Source of the DNA: Seriola aureovittata
Lineage: Eukaryota; Chordata; Actinopteri; Carangiformes; Carangidae
Direction: 5' to 3'
Length of the DNA: 64,000 nucleotides
NCBI RefSeq assembly: GCF_021018895.1
Contig: NC_079380.1
Span: 3,138,236-3,202,235 of the forward strand
The notes under the pieces: model-generated
The model's input: only the letters and a program-made list of their open reading frames with translations
Databases searched by the model: none
Told to the model about the DNA's origin: nothing
Made by a program: the position numbers and the translations under genes
In this document: in pieces, positions 1 through 15,199 of the stretch
Position numbering within the stretch: the first letter of the stretch is position 1
Layout of the letters: every line of letters starts with the position of its first letter

Positions 1-1658
1 CACAACACAACACACAAGCACCATCAGAATCATTTACTGACCCGCTGAGAGATTATAAGAAATTACAGCCTGCTGCCATGTTGGTTCCCTAAGCATGACG
101 AGTGACCTGTTTCTGCAGTTTGACGATAATTGTGAGATCCAGCCTCACTGCCAAACGCCATTCAGCTCCAGAAAGACCACACTGCTAGTAATTTTTGCTC
201 CACAGCTATGTTGCAACATTTCTGGCGCAGAGCAGGTGCCTAAAACCAGTTCTAATTCACACATTTACCCACATTCACACACAATATCACATAAATGCTG
301 ATCACACATAATGTTAGAATTTATTTGAAGCAAACAATGAAGCAACAGGATGAAATCTGTGTCCACTGGCCATTTAGCTTGTGGGATACACACACATGAG
401 CACACATGTGGCCAAACAGTAGAACATGGAGAGCTGTGCTCACAGCTCACCTCGTATCTGTGCCAAAGGTTACAGGCATGAAAGATGGTCTATAGGCGAA
501 TTCCATGATACTGTTAAAAGCAGGTCAAGTCTGGCTATTAACACAGAGCAGCTGATTTACAATGGATCCCAATTTATCCCCTGCACAGAGGGAATTTCAT
601 TTTAAAAACACAACTCTGAGCTACAGGTATATTGTTTCCATTAAAATGCTTCACAATCATGATGTATTAATGGGCAAATATTTATTTTATTTTAATTCTA
701 CAGCTGCTCAGAAAACAGGTCAAAACATTGAAAGGAATTATTACAATTATTGCCTGTAAAAATTCAAAATACACAGCTGTGTTTTTTCAGGAAATCATAA
801 AGGTTTGTGTAGAATTTATTCAACGTTTTTGAAATAATTAGGGCTCCATTAAATCACGTAAACATCAACATTTACATTACAGCTGGAAATATTTTTACCA
901 AGCCAAAAAAATATATATATTTTGAGTGAATTTAACGTGAAAACGTCATAACGAATAGTATCGATTTTTTTAATGATTTGCAGCCACATATGAAAGAAAT
1001 GTAAACATGAACATACAATAAAATGTATTAAAACCTGCATGTAAGGAGTAAATACGTGTACTCAGAGTTTGTCTCAGAGTTTAATAAGTTGCCAAACTTA
1101 ACCATGAAACAGCCACAGAAGACACACATTAGCCTAATGTAAATTTCCCAGTGTATTTCTAAAAACCTGTTAATAGCTAGTGTAGCTGTAGATGACAGGG
1201 GTGGACCTGCAGACATGCAAAGGCTCCAGTACGAGGTTGTAGCTTAAGTCTGCTGAGTTTGCAAAGAATATCTGATCTGTACGTGCTTCAACCAGAACCA
1301 GCGATTTCAAATGAAGACAATCCTCCAGCTACACTGGGCTAAACAACACGGCAGGGAGCTAGCTTAAAAGCTGTCACAGTTCACTTCCACAGCAATGGCC
1401 GACAAAGTTGAGGCTCCACTCAGTCACACCAACAAAAACACAAGCAGACCCCGGCCGAGCACAACCTTCACATGGCTCCCAACGAGAGGGGGAATACATG
1501 GGCACATTTTCACCGTTAACCTCTAATTACACATTAATGAGTGAAATCGTGGTGTACTCCATGAAAAAGAAAAGGCCCAGACAAGGTGATGCAACACATG
1601 AAAGGGGGGTTTAGAGAGAAGGGGGAGGGGTGACATAGTGCTGAGCACTATTTAGTAC
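1..1658 (-). other. igf2bp1 intron sequence downstream of exon 2
   Basis: This stretch follows the exon 2 donor of igf2bp1 and is read as its second intron. I see no exon with convincing splice sites or family similarity. The open frames here are short and AT-rich and look like chance. The third and later igf2bp1 exons (rest of RRM2 and the KH domains) must lie to the left of the window. Confidence 0.5.
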
Positions 1659-4000
<2,342 letters not shown>

Positions 4001-6750
4001 GCGTACAACCTCTGTTTTTATTGCCTTAACTCACTTCGCCCTGTGTTGAATAGCTTAAGGCCTAGACGACCAGAAACGCTTTGTATTTAAATAACAAGGC
4101 ACCGCCTGCTAATTCTGTGGCCTAGCACCCACACCTCTCAACTGTTCCCGCCCTCTGGATGAATATGATAAGTGGGGGAAGAAGTTAGTTGTCATGACTG
4201 TTACATAAATGACCTATGGTGAACCTCTGGCTGTGTGAGGCGGCGGAACAAAAGGTTCAGAGCCCCATTTTTTGCTTCAGGGGCCCGCAAATGTTTCTAG
4301 TGCAACCTGGAAACCTTCCACTAACTTTGATACATTGTTGCCTAAATGCCTGGAGCCCCATTAAGAGCGACATTGTATGCGATATGGCGGCGCTACAGTG
4401 GAACTACAGCAGGCTGTTGTAGCAAGGCGGGCGGGGATATATGTAGCTGATACTTGGCGTTAAACTGCACCGCCCCTCTGCTTTTAAGACACTTTATACA
4501 ACCACCGTGGTAGTGATTGCTCACTAAGGTCATGGCTTCCAACAGGCGACACCCAGAGTTAAAATACAACTTCACCCCTGTGCCCAAGCAGGCGCGTAAG
4601 CTTTTCGTGGATCGTCTGTATTTATCATATTTCTCTGAGGGGCGCAGAGGAAATAACAGTCTGGCGCAGTCGCTGGGCTACAGCACCACACACACCACCG
4701 CGCGCCCCTCTGCGTGGAAGAAGGCTTCTCAAAATGGAGGCAGTGACTGGTGCACAGGGCCTGCCTCTCTTCCCCCACACACATTCACAGAGTTTGGCTG
4801 TGGTTCACGTTGGCGCTCAATGCGTCCAGTGTATGCATATCTCACACTCTCCTGTTTTACATTTCGCAAGTCTGGATTTGGGTTTTTAAAAGACCTCTTT
4901 CCTCCATGTGAGAGGCTATGGAGACTTTGTGGGCACACTGTACTACAGGCCCCGGAGGAAACGTGTGCGCTCGCTTTGTTAGAAAATGGCTCCTGAGCAC
5001 AAAATGGATCCAAACCCTGGAAGTGGTTGAATTGAAGGCTAAATGTTGCCCCAACATGGTTGAAGCGATCGAGAGCATTTATTATAAAAACATTATTTTT
5101 CAACAGCATACAGGAAGAAATCTGCTATTGTGCCCATATTCGGTTGCAAGCGCATTAAATGAAATTCTCTCAATATATCTGACCCAGTATCTATTTAAGA
5201 ATCTTAGTTTCTTCATGATACCGTCCAGGTAAGCTTAATTGTATCTGTTTTATTGTTATTAGTCAGTAGTATTTTTATTGTAATATTAGTCCTGGAACCA
5301 TATGTATAAAGCCTGTTTAAATTCGACCACACAACATATTATTCTTAAATTAATCTAATTATCATATGTAGCCACAGCCGTATCCTTATTGGATTAAACA
5401 GCCTGAAGTGGCATATGAAGCAGAATAATAACACCACAGAGGAATACTGTAATTATGCAGCTTCCAGACCATTTAATATAGCATGATTGTTTAATGGTAA
5501 AGCTGCTAAATAGTCAACTTTTAACCAGTTTTGATGCTGTATTCATTTCTCTGAAGCTGCTCCAGATTCACTTTACCCTTTTCAACCCCCTCTTCCTATA
5601 CTTCTTCTTCTACCCCTGTTCCCGGTTCTTTGAGAACATAGCCTACAAGTGAAGTTTTTCCCTTTTTTTCCCCATTGTCCTGAGATGGCTTGAACACCAC
5701 CTCCACCACCCCCACCCTCCCCTTGAAACACACACAGGCTGGTCACAGGGGAGCTGCAGGGGTCACAGGCTGGGGCGTCCAGGGGTCAAATGACCGCATA
5801 GGATGCAACATATTTTGAGGCTTTTGAATGAAAGGAGTGTGGGTGAGCAAAGATAAAAGATTACATCTGTTCCACTGAAACTTAAAAACAGGAATTCTAC
5901 TGCTCACTGTTTATCTAAGGTAACATATTCTCTGTTTTTAGGTTATATCATATATGAAAACCATACATTTGTCCTTTAGTCAGTCAGTGTTGAAATGATC
6001 TGTATGTATATATTTGTTTGTTTTGATCCACAGGTTGTGTCTATACATTATGAATAATGAATAAATTTACATGATTTTTTTAATACAAGTTTCAGCATTA
6101 TCACAAACAAATCAAATTAATTCAATGAACCTTTCAGTGATGAATAATAATCATGTTTCCTTCCTTTTCCTCAGTATCCCATGAGCACACTCTGCACCAG
6201 TAACCTGTAGTAAACACAGATGTCATTTCCCTGCGCCAGACCTTTTAAGAAGTTTGAATGTGAATTCAGAGAAAGCTGCTGTCCTTGGACACTAATGAAC
6301 TTTATTCATAAAGCCAGTCAGATTTGAGGACATCTTATAGTATAAATCATAAATCAAGCTTGTTTTTCATCCTGATATCAGAAAAGATATTTTTAATCCC
6401 ACTCGTCTGTTGGTACCAGGGAATATCTTTCCTTCAAACCCCAACAAAAGTACCTCTCCTGGTAAAACCTGTCCGTAGTCTTTTCAGATTTTTTCCTTTA
6501 TTATTATTATGTCGGTGTTAGCTACATGACCCAGTGAAATCCTGGTATCTCCAAAATACAGTTGTTTACAGCCCGTCTCTCTCAGGTGACGTGGTTTAAC
6601 ATGAGGGTCAGTAAATCTAAATTGCAACATGTGCATCAGCCCTAAGAGTTTCATGCCGTAATCGCTAAAATAATCAAAAAATAAAGTTGAGTTTTGCCTT
6701 TTTGGCTTCATAATGTTGTTGGCTGAGTGTGGACATTGTAGCTCGTTGAG
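4001..6750. other. intergenic stretch, no gene recognised
   Basis: There is one fairly long plus-strand open frame (4517-4996), but it has no recognisable domain. Its composition gives me no reason to call it coding. The rest is AT-rich with only short frames. Confidence 0.5.
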
Positions 6751-6789
6751 GCAGAGCAGATTTTTAGTTATGCAACTAAAGATTATTGT

Positions 6790-7180
6790 CTTACTTGCTT
6801 AATCTAACAATCATTTATTTTCTAAACCATCAGAAAAATGTCCATCACAATCTCCTGGAGCCCAATTCATCATCATGTGATGTCATCAGATGTCTGATGT
6901 TTTGTCCAATTAACTGTCCAATATCAGAGATTAAATTTATTTTACACATTTATATTGTATATAATGTTTGCTACATTAATCTATAACAATGCATCATAGT
7001 CTTTAAGATCATAATATGTCTTTGCAGGGAAATCTCAATCTGAAAAATAACTAGTGTCTGAATAACTGTGGAGTAAATGTAAGTATAAAGTAGCAAAAAT
7101 AGAGATATTCAATTAAGTACAAGTATCTCAAAATTGTAGCCTACTTAAGCACAATACTTGAGTAAATGACATAAATTCCT
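6790..7180. repeat. fish dispersed repeat fragments (two types, degenerate)
   Basis: About 6790-6950 resembles a common fish repeat that carries 'aaaatgtccatcacaatctcctggagccc'-type sequence. About 7060-7170 resembles the family built from 'aagtacaagtatctcaaaattgtac..cttgagtaaatg'. Recognition is from memory of these families, so the boundaries are approximate. A repeat-library search would settle both. Confidence 0.4.
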
Positions 7181-8130
7181 GTTTTACACACCTTGGAGGA
7201 AGAAAAGTCAGGAAATGAGTTTTTTTTTCTACTCATGCGCTTCCTAAACACTGCCATCAATGGCATCACAAGACCCTGTCAACAGTCTTCCCTTGTGTGT
7301 GTGTGTTGGGGGAGGGGTGGAAAGGCGGAGGTCAAAGGCTGTGAAGAAACAGGGTGAATTGGGCGGGAATGCAGGAGGAGGAGACACACTGCCTCGGGTG
7401 ATCTAAAAGGAGTAATGTTGAACTTTTCTTCTGCAAAAGGCCTAAATTTTTATTATTTTCTATACTGTAGGATGTTTTTTTTTTTTTTAGCAAGCCTATA
7501 GTAATTCATCATAATTTGATAAATGATCATCATAAAGATAATATTTTGTATTAATAATGTGAATCTGCAAAGAAACTAGTGACTAAAATTATCAGATAAT
7601 AGTGGAGTAAAAAGCACTGACAAGTCCTGAACAGCCATATAGGCCTATGTTGTTTGCCCTTGATCCGACCTGTGGGAGCACTTCCTGAAACTGCAGCAGG
7701 AGATACACCACAAATCAAAATAAATAACTAACCCATTTATGACGTGACAGAGGTATGGTAAAAACATTTGAAGCTTTGGCACAAAAACAAGTGCTTTGTT
7801 AAGGTTAGAGGAGCGTCATCGCCATGGTTAAGCACCGTGTTGAAGTCCAGTGCTTTGTTGACCCATGTGTCCATCCTGACCTCCTCCCTACACAAACTCT
7901 GTCACCATATAACAACGTCACCTGACTTCCTGCTTTGCTCTCATCGTAATTACTATGGCAACCAGACAGCTTTGTGTGTTACTTGAAGATAAAGATGTCG
8001 TTTTCGGACATTTCTTGAAAAAACGCATTTATCTCATGACTCTAGATGTCACTTAATTATAAAAAGTAACTATGGGTTAACTATGGGTGAGCTGCTTGCA
8101 CAAACACAAACAACCTAGAGAACCGTCTGA
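7181..8130. other. intergenic stretch, no gene recognised
   Basis: I see G-rich and T-rich simple tracts (7290-7390 and 7472-7489) and no frame with a recognisable domain. Confidence 0.5.
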
Positions 8131-8134
8131 AAAG

Positions 8135-8220
8135 TCCAGTAATTACTAGTTTTCAAGTAGTACAAGTACCTTACTTACAGTACTCGAGTAAATGTACTTT
8201 ATTTTCCACCACTGTTTCAA
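8135..8220. repeat. terminal fragment of a dispersed fish DNA repeat
   Basis: The string 'tactcgagtaaatgtacttt..ttccaccactg' is typical of the end of a non-autonomous DNA repeat that is abundant in percomorph fish. The same family appears at about 7060-7170 and 35885-36290. Confidence 0.45.
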
Positions 8221-8961
8221 TCAAATTTATTCTGAAGCTTTAAAGCAACAGAACTGCCTCAACAAAATTAAATAATTAACTCTGTCAACTCATTAAACTA
8301 CTTGGAAAAGCTGAAAACAAACAGTGAGCATGAAGACACTGACTGCTATGTTGCCGTCCAGCCAGATGTTTGAGACGGAGTCACACTCCAGAGTAACAGC
8401 TGTCTACCTGCCAGACTCCCAGTATGGATATTTGTATGTTTGCTGATGGTCATTTCTCTCCTGAGCGCCTGATAAGCAGCATAATCAAATCACATGTTCA
8501 TTTCACAAAGGGCCGAGCCTTCAGGGAAATGTAGTGTAAGCTCAGAAGACATTCGAAGCATTCCAGTTATGTGCAGCTTATAATTGAAAGATTAACCTAA
8601 AAAAAAAACCTAAAGAAGAATTACATGTGTCTCTGAGGTCGATGGCGAACCTGCCAGTCATGTAACATTTACCTTCATATATCTATTAAGCTTTAAAGTA
8701 CAAGTCTGGTAATATTCTGTATCTTTCTTATTGTCAACAAATCCCAAATCATTAATGAACAAAATAAACAGGTACTCTGTGTGTGTGTGTAAGAGTGTGT
8801 GTGTGTTGATATATCTTATTGCCTCATGCCAAAGAGCTCCACTGTTGTCCAAAAACTATTAAAAACATATCAATGCGCCACACTGTTGCTCTGGGCGTTT
8901 CTTTTTCACCATGAACACACAGATTGTAGTTTATATTTGACTCAGTCACACATACACACAT

Positions 8962-8968
<7 letters not shown>

Positions 8969-9022
<54 letters not shown>
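8969..9022. repeat. (CA)n microsatellite
   Basis: About 27 uninterrupted CA units. The long frames across it (8799-9368 plus, 8824-9045 minus) are caused by the repeat, which encodes His-Thr or Val-Cys runs, and are not genes. Confidence 0.97.
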
Positions 9023-9024
<2 letters not shown>

Positions 9025-9471
9025 CCCGCTGCCCCAAATACTCACTAGAGCATCAAATGTGGATTAATCCGCTGCGGAAAATAGTCCCCAACACGTTTGT
9101 TTGTTTAAAACTACAACTAAAAACTATGATAACCAGCTGTTTTAAGAAATTATTGAACCTTGAAAATTTTTTTGAAAAATTAAACTATATTTTCTATATT
9201 TTTTATGTTTTTTTCCAAGATTTGTCGTCAGTAGGAATCAATGGACTTGGAGCTGAGAGCCACGACATTGTGAAATCTGTCAGTACTGAGAGACAGACTG
9301 ACACCTTGTTGGGATTCATTGACAATAAGAAAACCACAAGATACGCCAGCCTTACTCTTTCATTTTAAGATCCCTGACCAGAAGAGAAATAGATGGGAAT
9401 GGTGAAACTGATGCTCAGTGAAGGATTTGCAGGTTAAATTAAAGCTAGAATCACCTGGTTAGACTGAAACG

Positions 9472-9503
<32 letters not shown>
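9472..9503. repeat. (CT)n microsatellite
   Basis: A CT run with one interruption. Confidence 0.9.
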
Positions 9504-9504
<1 letters not shown>

Positions 9505-12500
9505 TAGTGGAAAAAAAGTATCGAATGATTGGAGGAAAAAGATGCATCAAATTCCACAATGAAAGGGCCTTTACATCCAAAGAGTCTCTTCATGCTTTAA
9601 CTCCATGACATGATGATTTTCTCTCTGCAGCATCTCTGGGCTCAGCGCTCCTCCTCCAGAAGCTGAAGGTAACAGCATCTTGTGTAACGTCGGTGTCTTC
9701 CTGCAGAAACAAAACAAGACGGAGAGGAAGAGTCCTCATTAAAACGGCCTGTACTGTAATGATGAAGATGTTCAGGCTGGAAAAGAAAAGCCCTTGTTCA
9801 AAAGCAAATAATGAGATCTGTGCATCATACGTCCAAAACTGAACGAGAAATTGAGTTTAACATTGTCTGGACTTAATTAGTAGAGTCACGGCTTTTACAC
9901 TGGCATCTTTGATATTTAGTGCACACAACATATTCAAACCCTATATTTGTGGTCCACATCTGTATTTTTTGATCATTATTTTAATGTAAATCCAGCTGAT
10001 TACATGTAATGTTGTCATGTAAACATCCAGACTCAACACACATTCATTTATTTTCTCCTGACTTCTTCCCTCTGCTGTCTCCTCTCTCCTCGCTGTGTCA
10101 GATGTGCACAGAGAGCGACTTGCATGTCAGTCACGTGTGAACCCTCTTCCTGTCAGTAGTTAACTCGGGTTGATTGCATGTATTCAAATGCTTTCCATGC
10201 ATATTTGCTGCAACGAGAGCAGCAACAGGATGTCTGCTGCTGGACTAATGAGATCTACCACCACTGTGCACAGACAGATTGTTAGTGCTTCAATGTTGGT
10301 CCTGTTCATTTTACCTTCTCTCCCCATTATTTCTCCCCCCTGACTCTCCTCTGTAACACATCAGTCCTACTTTCCAGCTGCTCTGACCTCTGGCTTCAGT
10401 GTTGTAGGCTGCTTGTAATGTTTACAGTCTGGAAAATTAAGTTGTTTGACCTGCTGGTCGACCCTACAATCTGAAAATGTAAATATAGAAATGCTTGTGT
10501 ACAAACAGTGTTTACTACAGTAATTGTTTTTGAGTGTGTGTTGGAAATGGTGTCTGGTGCACATGCTCATTAGAAAAACCAAGAAACGGTTGTGACAGAT
10601 TTCTTCCTTCAGGCGAAAGTGAGAGTTTCATTTTACATGTGACACTTGATCCCCGCTCACCTCCACCAAAATCTACCTTCAATAAATGTAAGTGCAACTT
10701 TTATCTTTACAATACAGAAAACAAATGTTCTGACTCATCTGCTCTATTAAAATAAGTTTAAAAATATAAACCTCATTATCGCTCATCAGTTTTCAAGAAC
10801 GCAAAAATAATCTCACCTCAGACTCTGTTAAGTAGCCGTTGTGGGGCTTTTGATCACATGACACAGTCTTCATCAGCAGATGGAGACGAGAAGTGAGTGG
10901 AGAAATATTGGAGATTTGAACATACGCATTTTAATGACGACTTGTGTCTGCTAATGAAGATCATTTGATATGATAGAAATCTCTGGACCCTGGAGCTGAG
11001 ATTGTTTCATCAACAGATGATTTCAAAATAAAGAATGAACTTGTTTGAAATTATCACCTCAGTTTCTGCTCACTTGATTTTTCCAGAGCTTTCAAACACA
11101 TCGCTACTGTTTTACATCACAATACGATGTGTTCAAAAACTCATGAAAAAGTTAGTAAATAGTGTTAAGATGTTTTTGTACCTGTATCACAGCCAAGCCA
11201 AGGTCATTTTTTGATGTTCCCAAATATGCAGATCAGCATCTACACAGAACAGGAAAAAAATTAGAATATGAAAAGTAAAATATAAACATGCTTGGTCAGC
11301 CTCACAACTTTACTGTTGCTATAGCAACAAAATGTGTGATTCTTGGTTAAAAAAAATGTGAAAATGAAAAATGGAAAACATAAGAAAGGTAGGAGGACGG
11401 AGCTGCTTCACTTTCTGCTCTGTCTACAGTCAGAGGTCGATCAGTCATCAGTCTACACTGACACGTTACACATGAGATCAACCATGCTGGAACAGATCTG
11501 CAAAATAATAACGTTGTGGTTTTAGGTTTCACGTTTCCATCCAAATGAAGGATATTTAGTCTCTTTCTCCATCTTCACCAGCAGAAAAAAATCTTTTCAG
11601 AGTAACATAAATTATTTTAAACATCTAAAATCAGGAAGAGCAAAGTACAACCACTGAACGTATGTCGTGATTTATAAGTAATAATTTTTCTCAGTGCACT
11701 TCAATTTGTTCGATCAACAGCTGAGATCATTTTTCATTGTGAATTCTGTGAAATGAGAAGTGAATGAAAAAGCAGCCCCAGCTCGCTGCTTCATGTTTAA
11801 ATTTCATACTTTTCAACAAAGTCAAAACACCAAACAACTCCAGGAATGACTGTAGTTCATACTTTTGATCATCACGTAGTTCTTTTATACTGGGAATTAA
11901 ATTGGAAACTCATCCATTTAATTTATCAGATACATTCAGTATAAACTAAAACACAACTTTTATCAAGCAGGAAAACATTTCCTGCACATTGACCAAACGA
12001 GATGCAAAAATGATCTGTTACTTACAAGAGGTGGAAAACATGAACGAAACTTTCAGGATTGACTGACATGGTCTTTGTGCTCATTGTATCACACTTTGTC
12101 ACCTTTTGGAAATGTAATGAAATGATTGTTTTTAGTATTAAATTATTTTATCTTCATTATTAAACTGATTACTTTGGCTAAACACACCTGACACTGCTTC
12201 AGAGACCTGGAGTCAACTGCACAAAACTTTTTCACAAAGTTTATTTTGAAACAAAGAACAGAAAATTTCCTCATCATCAGGTCATTTCTCTAAATGGCCT
12301 ACGGGTGAAAATAAACTAACTTTCACTGCATTAAAGCTTTTTTTTTTTAAAGATCTTTCCAAAGCAACAACAAAAGTTAATTTATCTTCTTTAAAATTCT
12401 TAATATTTCAATGTTTATTTGCTCTAATTGATCTGTGAGATTCAAGTTTCCACATCACACTTTGTAAGTTGCGTACTGGGCTGTGATTGGCTACTACACT

Positions 12501-14463
12501 TATTGTGATGTCACAAATTCATTGTGTCGATCAAGTGTGTACGGACAGTTAGTGAACTGGTGGTCAGAACGGTTTTAAATCTTGTACAATTTCATCTCAT
12601 CAGGAAATGTACCTATGTGCACATTAATGTAAAAAAACAAACTGTAAACGGTGCGACTTCAACTTGTTTGTTTGTTTCTACCAACCAGAGTAAAATCATA
12701 AAAATCAAGGTTCACTAATTTAACTTAAATCCAAAAAACTGACTTAAAAAACTGTCAACCCCAGCTTGAGCTTTCAACCATCCGACCAGCTCCAGAAAAA
12801 GCTCAAGGTAAAAAGTGAAGCTTGAGTTGGGATAGTTCTGTCAAACTGCTATTTCTTAAAATGAACTTTAACGATTAAAACTGTGCAAAAAAAAAAACAC
12901 AAAAAGAAAACAAATTCATATTCATGTTAAGAAAATGGGACCTTTGCATTTCATTTATTCATTTTCATTGTCAGCCTATAAACCTATGAACTAGTTACAC
13001 TGTCTTAAACTGGGATGAATGTGAACTGAAACTGGATCAGAAACTTACTTTATTTAACTGAACATTTTGTTTTCCCAAAGATTTTACTTCACAGGCGTCT
13101 TTTTGTCTCCTTCAGTCGCCCTGAGCATGAAACAGTTTTGAAGTACACTGCTGAATTTACGATTTTAAATCATTACTGTCGACTCAAAAACACCTGAGAG
13201 ACTCTTTATTTGGAGGATCCGAAACACTGGGTCTTTTGGTACAAACGCAGAATTTGTTGGCTTTAATTCAGATTTTAATTCAAACTTATGTTTCCACAGA
13301 TGTCAAACATGTCAGACTGAACTGCTGTGATAATTTTATCTATGAAATTGTACCAAAAAAAAAAAATCTGTGTATTTCATTTGATATAAGAAAACAGGGG
13401 CAGAATGAACGGTGCAGAATAAAAGTGTTTTCAAATGCTGAAGCTGCTTTAGAGGATTTTAGGTTTGACACTGGAAACATCCTAGTTCAGGTAGAGATGA
13501 ACACCTTACTGCAAACAGGTTTCACTTCCTGTGCTGACATCACAGAAACAGGATGTGCCCTGAGCAGCCTCACCTCACAGATAAAGAAGTCATGTGAACA
13601 GCGAGCTGCTCATGTTGTGGAGGATGACTGCACAGCAGAGGTCTGGCTGCTCACAGACTTTCTAATGAGAAACTTTCATCTGGAGTTTAAGTCTTTTTTT
13701 CACAAGAGAGTCTGAACTGAAATATTTCACACAAAGAAGAAGAAGTGTGATGAGAAAAGACAATTATGCAAAGGAAAGAAAGAAAGAAGAACTATATCAA
13801 TCAAACCAATTTGTTACCACAACAGCATCACTATTAATTGAGAAGCCAAATTAATGCATCAGTAAATACAACTTTTCCTGTAAGAACATTTTATTGAAAT
13901 GTTTTCACTACAGGACAAAAACAGAAATATTTGGCTTTAGAAAATCGTTTAAACACATCATGAAAAGTAACTTTCTGATGCTTCATTACTCATTTCTAAC
14001 AGCACACAGCCTACAGATAAATTATAATGATCAAATCCGCTTTTTTCCTGAATGAAAACACACATGAGCTTTGTGAAATGACAGAAACAAGCGAACTGAA
14101 GGGAAAAAAAAGATTAATCCCACACATTTTTTTCTTTATAATTAATACGTTTTCTATTTAAGAACGAGAGATATTTAAATGGTTAGTTCCCTTCAGTAAA
14201 ATATAAAGTAGGCCTGCAACAGGAGAGGAAACCTGTTCACTAAATAAAGCATATTTGTCTGTCAGGCTCCGTCTCTAATGTTGGTTTTCCACATTTTGAA
14301 TCCATCTCGTGCAGCGAGGATCTGGACTCTCCGGTGCAGCCTGGATTTCTTTTTTTTAAAAAGCTGCATGTTTTCCTTACGACCGGTTTGGATTGGATGA
14401 ACGAATTAAAAAAAAAAAAAAACATGATTTCATGGAGTTTAACCATTTGTGAATCGGACTCAC
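9504..14463. other. intergenic or intronic stretch with unproved splice-like exons
   Basis: No recognisable protein family appears here. On the minus strand several short open segments are framed by plausible splice sites: about 9561-9702, 10807-10866 and 12023-12103, the last followed by the strong donor GTAAGTAAC. They could belong to the gene starting at 14515, but I cannot chain them in one phase. The 159-codon plus-strand frame at 13236-13715 has no recognisable domain. Confidence 0.3.
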
Positions 14464-14515
14464 CGACCACGAGCGCCATCAAAATAATAGTAGCTGTCCT
14501 CCAAAAATCCCTCAT
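14464..14515 (-). CDS. possible first coding exon of a secreted or membrane protein
   Basis: On the minus strand an ATG in a near-ideal context (ccgccacATGAGG) opens a frame reading MRDFWRTATIILMALVV, then one base before a consensus donor G|GTGAGT. The peptide has a basic start followed by a hydrophobic run, as in a signal peptide. A phase-1 donor right after the signal peptide is typical of genes for Ig-like, cytokine-receptor and other extracellular domains. GC-rich sequence just upstream (14520-14610) could be its promoter. No downstream exon could be recognised between here and igf2bp1, so the product is unknown. It could also be a chance combination. Confidence 0.4.
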
Positions 14516-14519
14516 GTGG

Positions 14520-14620
14520 CGGAGACCGACAGACTCAGGACCTGGTGCTGTTTTCACACGGCTCACAAAATGGAGAGCGGGGCGGGGAGGAGGTTTCCTC
14601 TCACAGGGAGCCGCCGGTTT
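14520..14620 (-). promoter_or_regulatory. GC-rich block upstream of the possible signal-peptide exon
   Basis: A local GC-rich patch lies directly upstream of the candidate start at 14515. Its role as a promoter is inferred from position only. Confidence 0.25.
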
Positions 14621-15199
14621 GGAGAAACACAAAAACAAACTCCATGATGACAAGAAAAATCTGCACTTTTTTTTGTGGCTAATAATGAGTGTTCATGTCT
14701 GCACTGGAGGCGAGTCAGAAACACGAGCAGAAATCAAACTTAACTCGGTTTTTAAATGTGAAAACTACAACTTCACAGGAAGTGTGTGGACAACAAACTA
14801 AAGGTTTATCTGGTTGCAAACAAGAAATGAAAGTTTTAATCCTTCTTCAGTTTTCTAGAAATAGTTTTAAAACGTTAAGGTCGCACAGGATGGAGGGAAA
14901 CGGTGTTTAGTTTCAACAAGAAAGAGAAAGAGAAAAAAATAAGTAAAGAGAAGAGGAAGAAAACTTAAATATTGTTTTTCTAAAAGCTGGCAAGATGAAC
15001 AGCTGCTTCCCACCTATCATTACAATTATTCTACATATGACAAATACATTGGATATTTATGGTTTAATAGCTTCCTTCAATACTTATAGTTAATCTTTAT
15101 TCATTCATTTATTGTCTAAATCTCACTTTTTAACCTGATTTTAACTTTAGTTGTGATTAAAATGACACTACAAGCAGTTTATTGTGGCTGAGGGTGGAG

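Noticed and set aside
4517..4996. 159-codon plus-strand open frame starting MLTKVMASNRRHPELKYNFT
   Set aside because: It has no recognisable domain, no splice structure and odd composition. It lies in a moderately GC-rich block where long frames arise by chance. Transcript evidence would be needed.
8799..9368. 189-codon frame across the CA repeat
   Set aside because: The frame is kept open by the (CA)n array (Thr-His run). Nothing recognisable lies on either side.
9610..9672. Plus-strand mini-exon between tctctgcag and AAG|GTAACA
   Set aside because: The splice sites are fair, but the same bases also fit a minus-strand exon. There is no neighbouring plus-strand exon and no known peptide.
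13236..13715. 159-codon plus-strand open frame
   Set aside because: I saw no domain or known family, and the flanks do not look like a promoter or a poly-A region.
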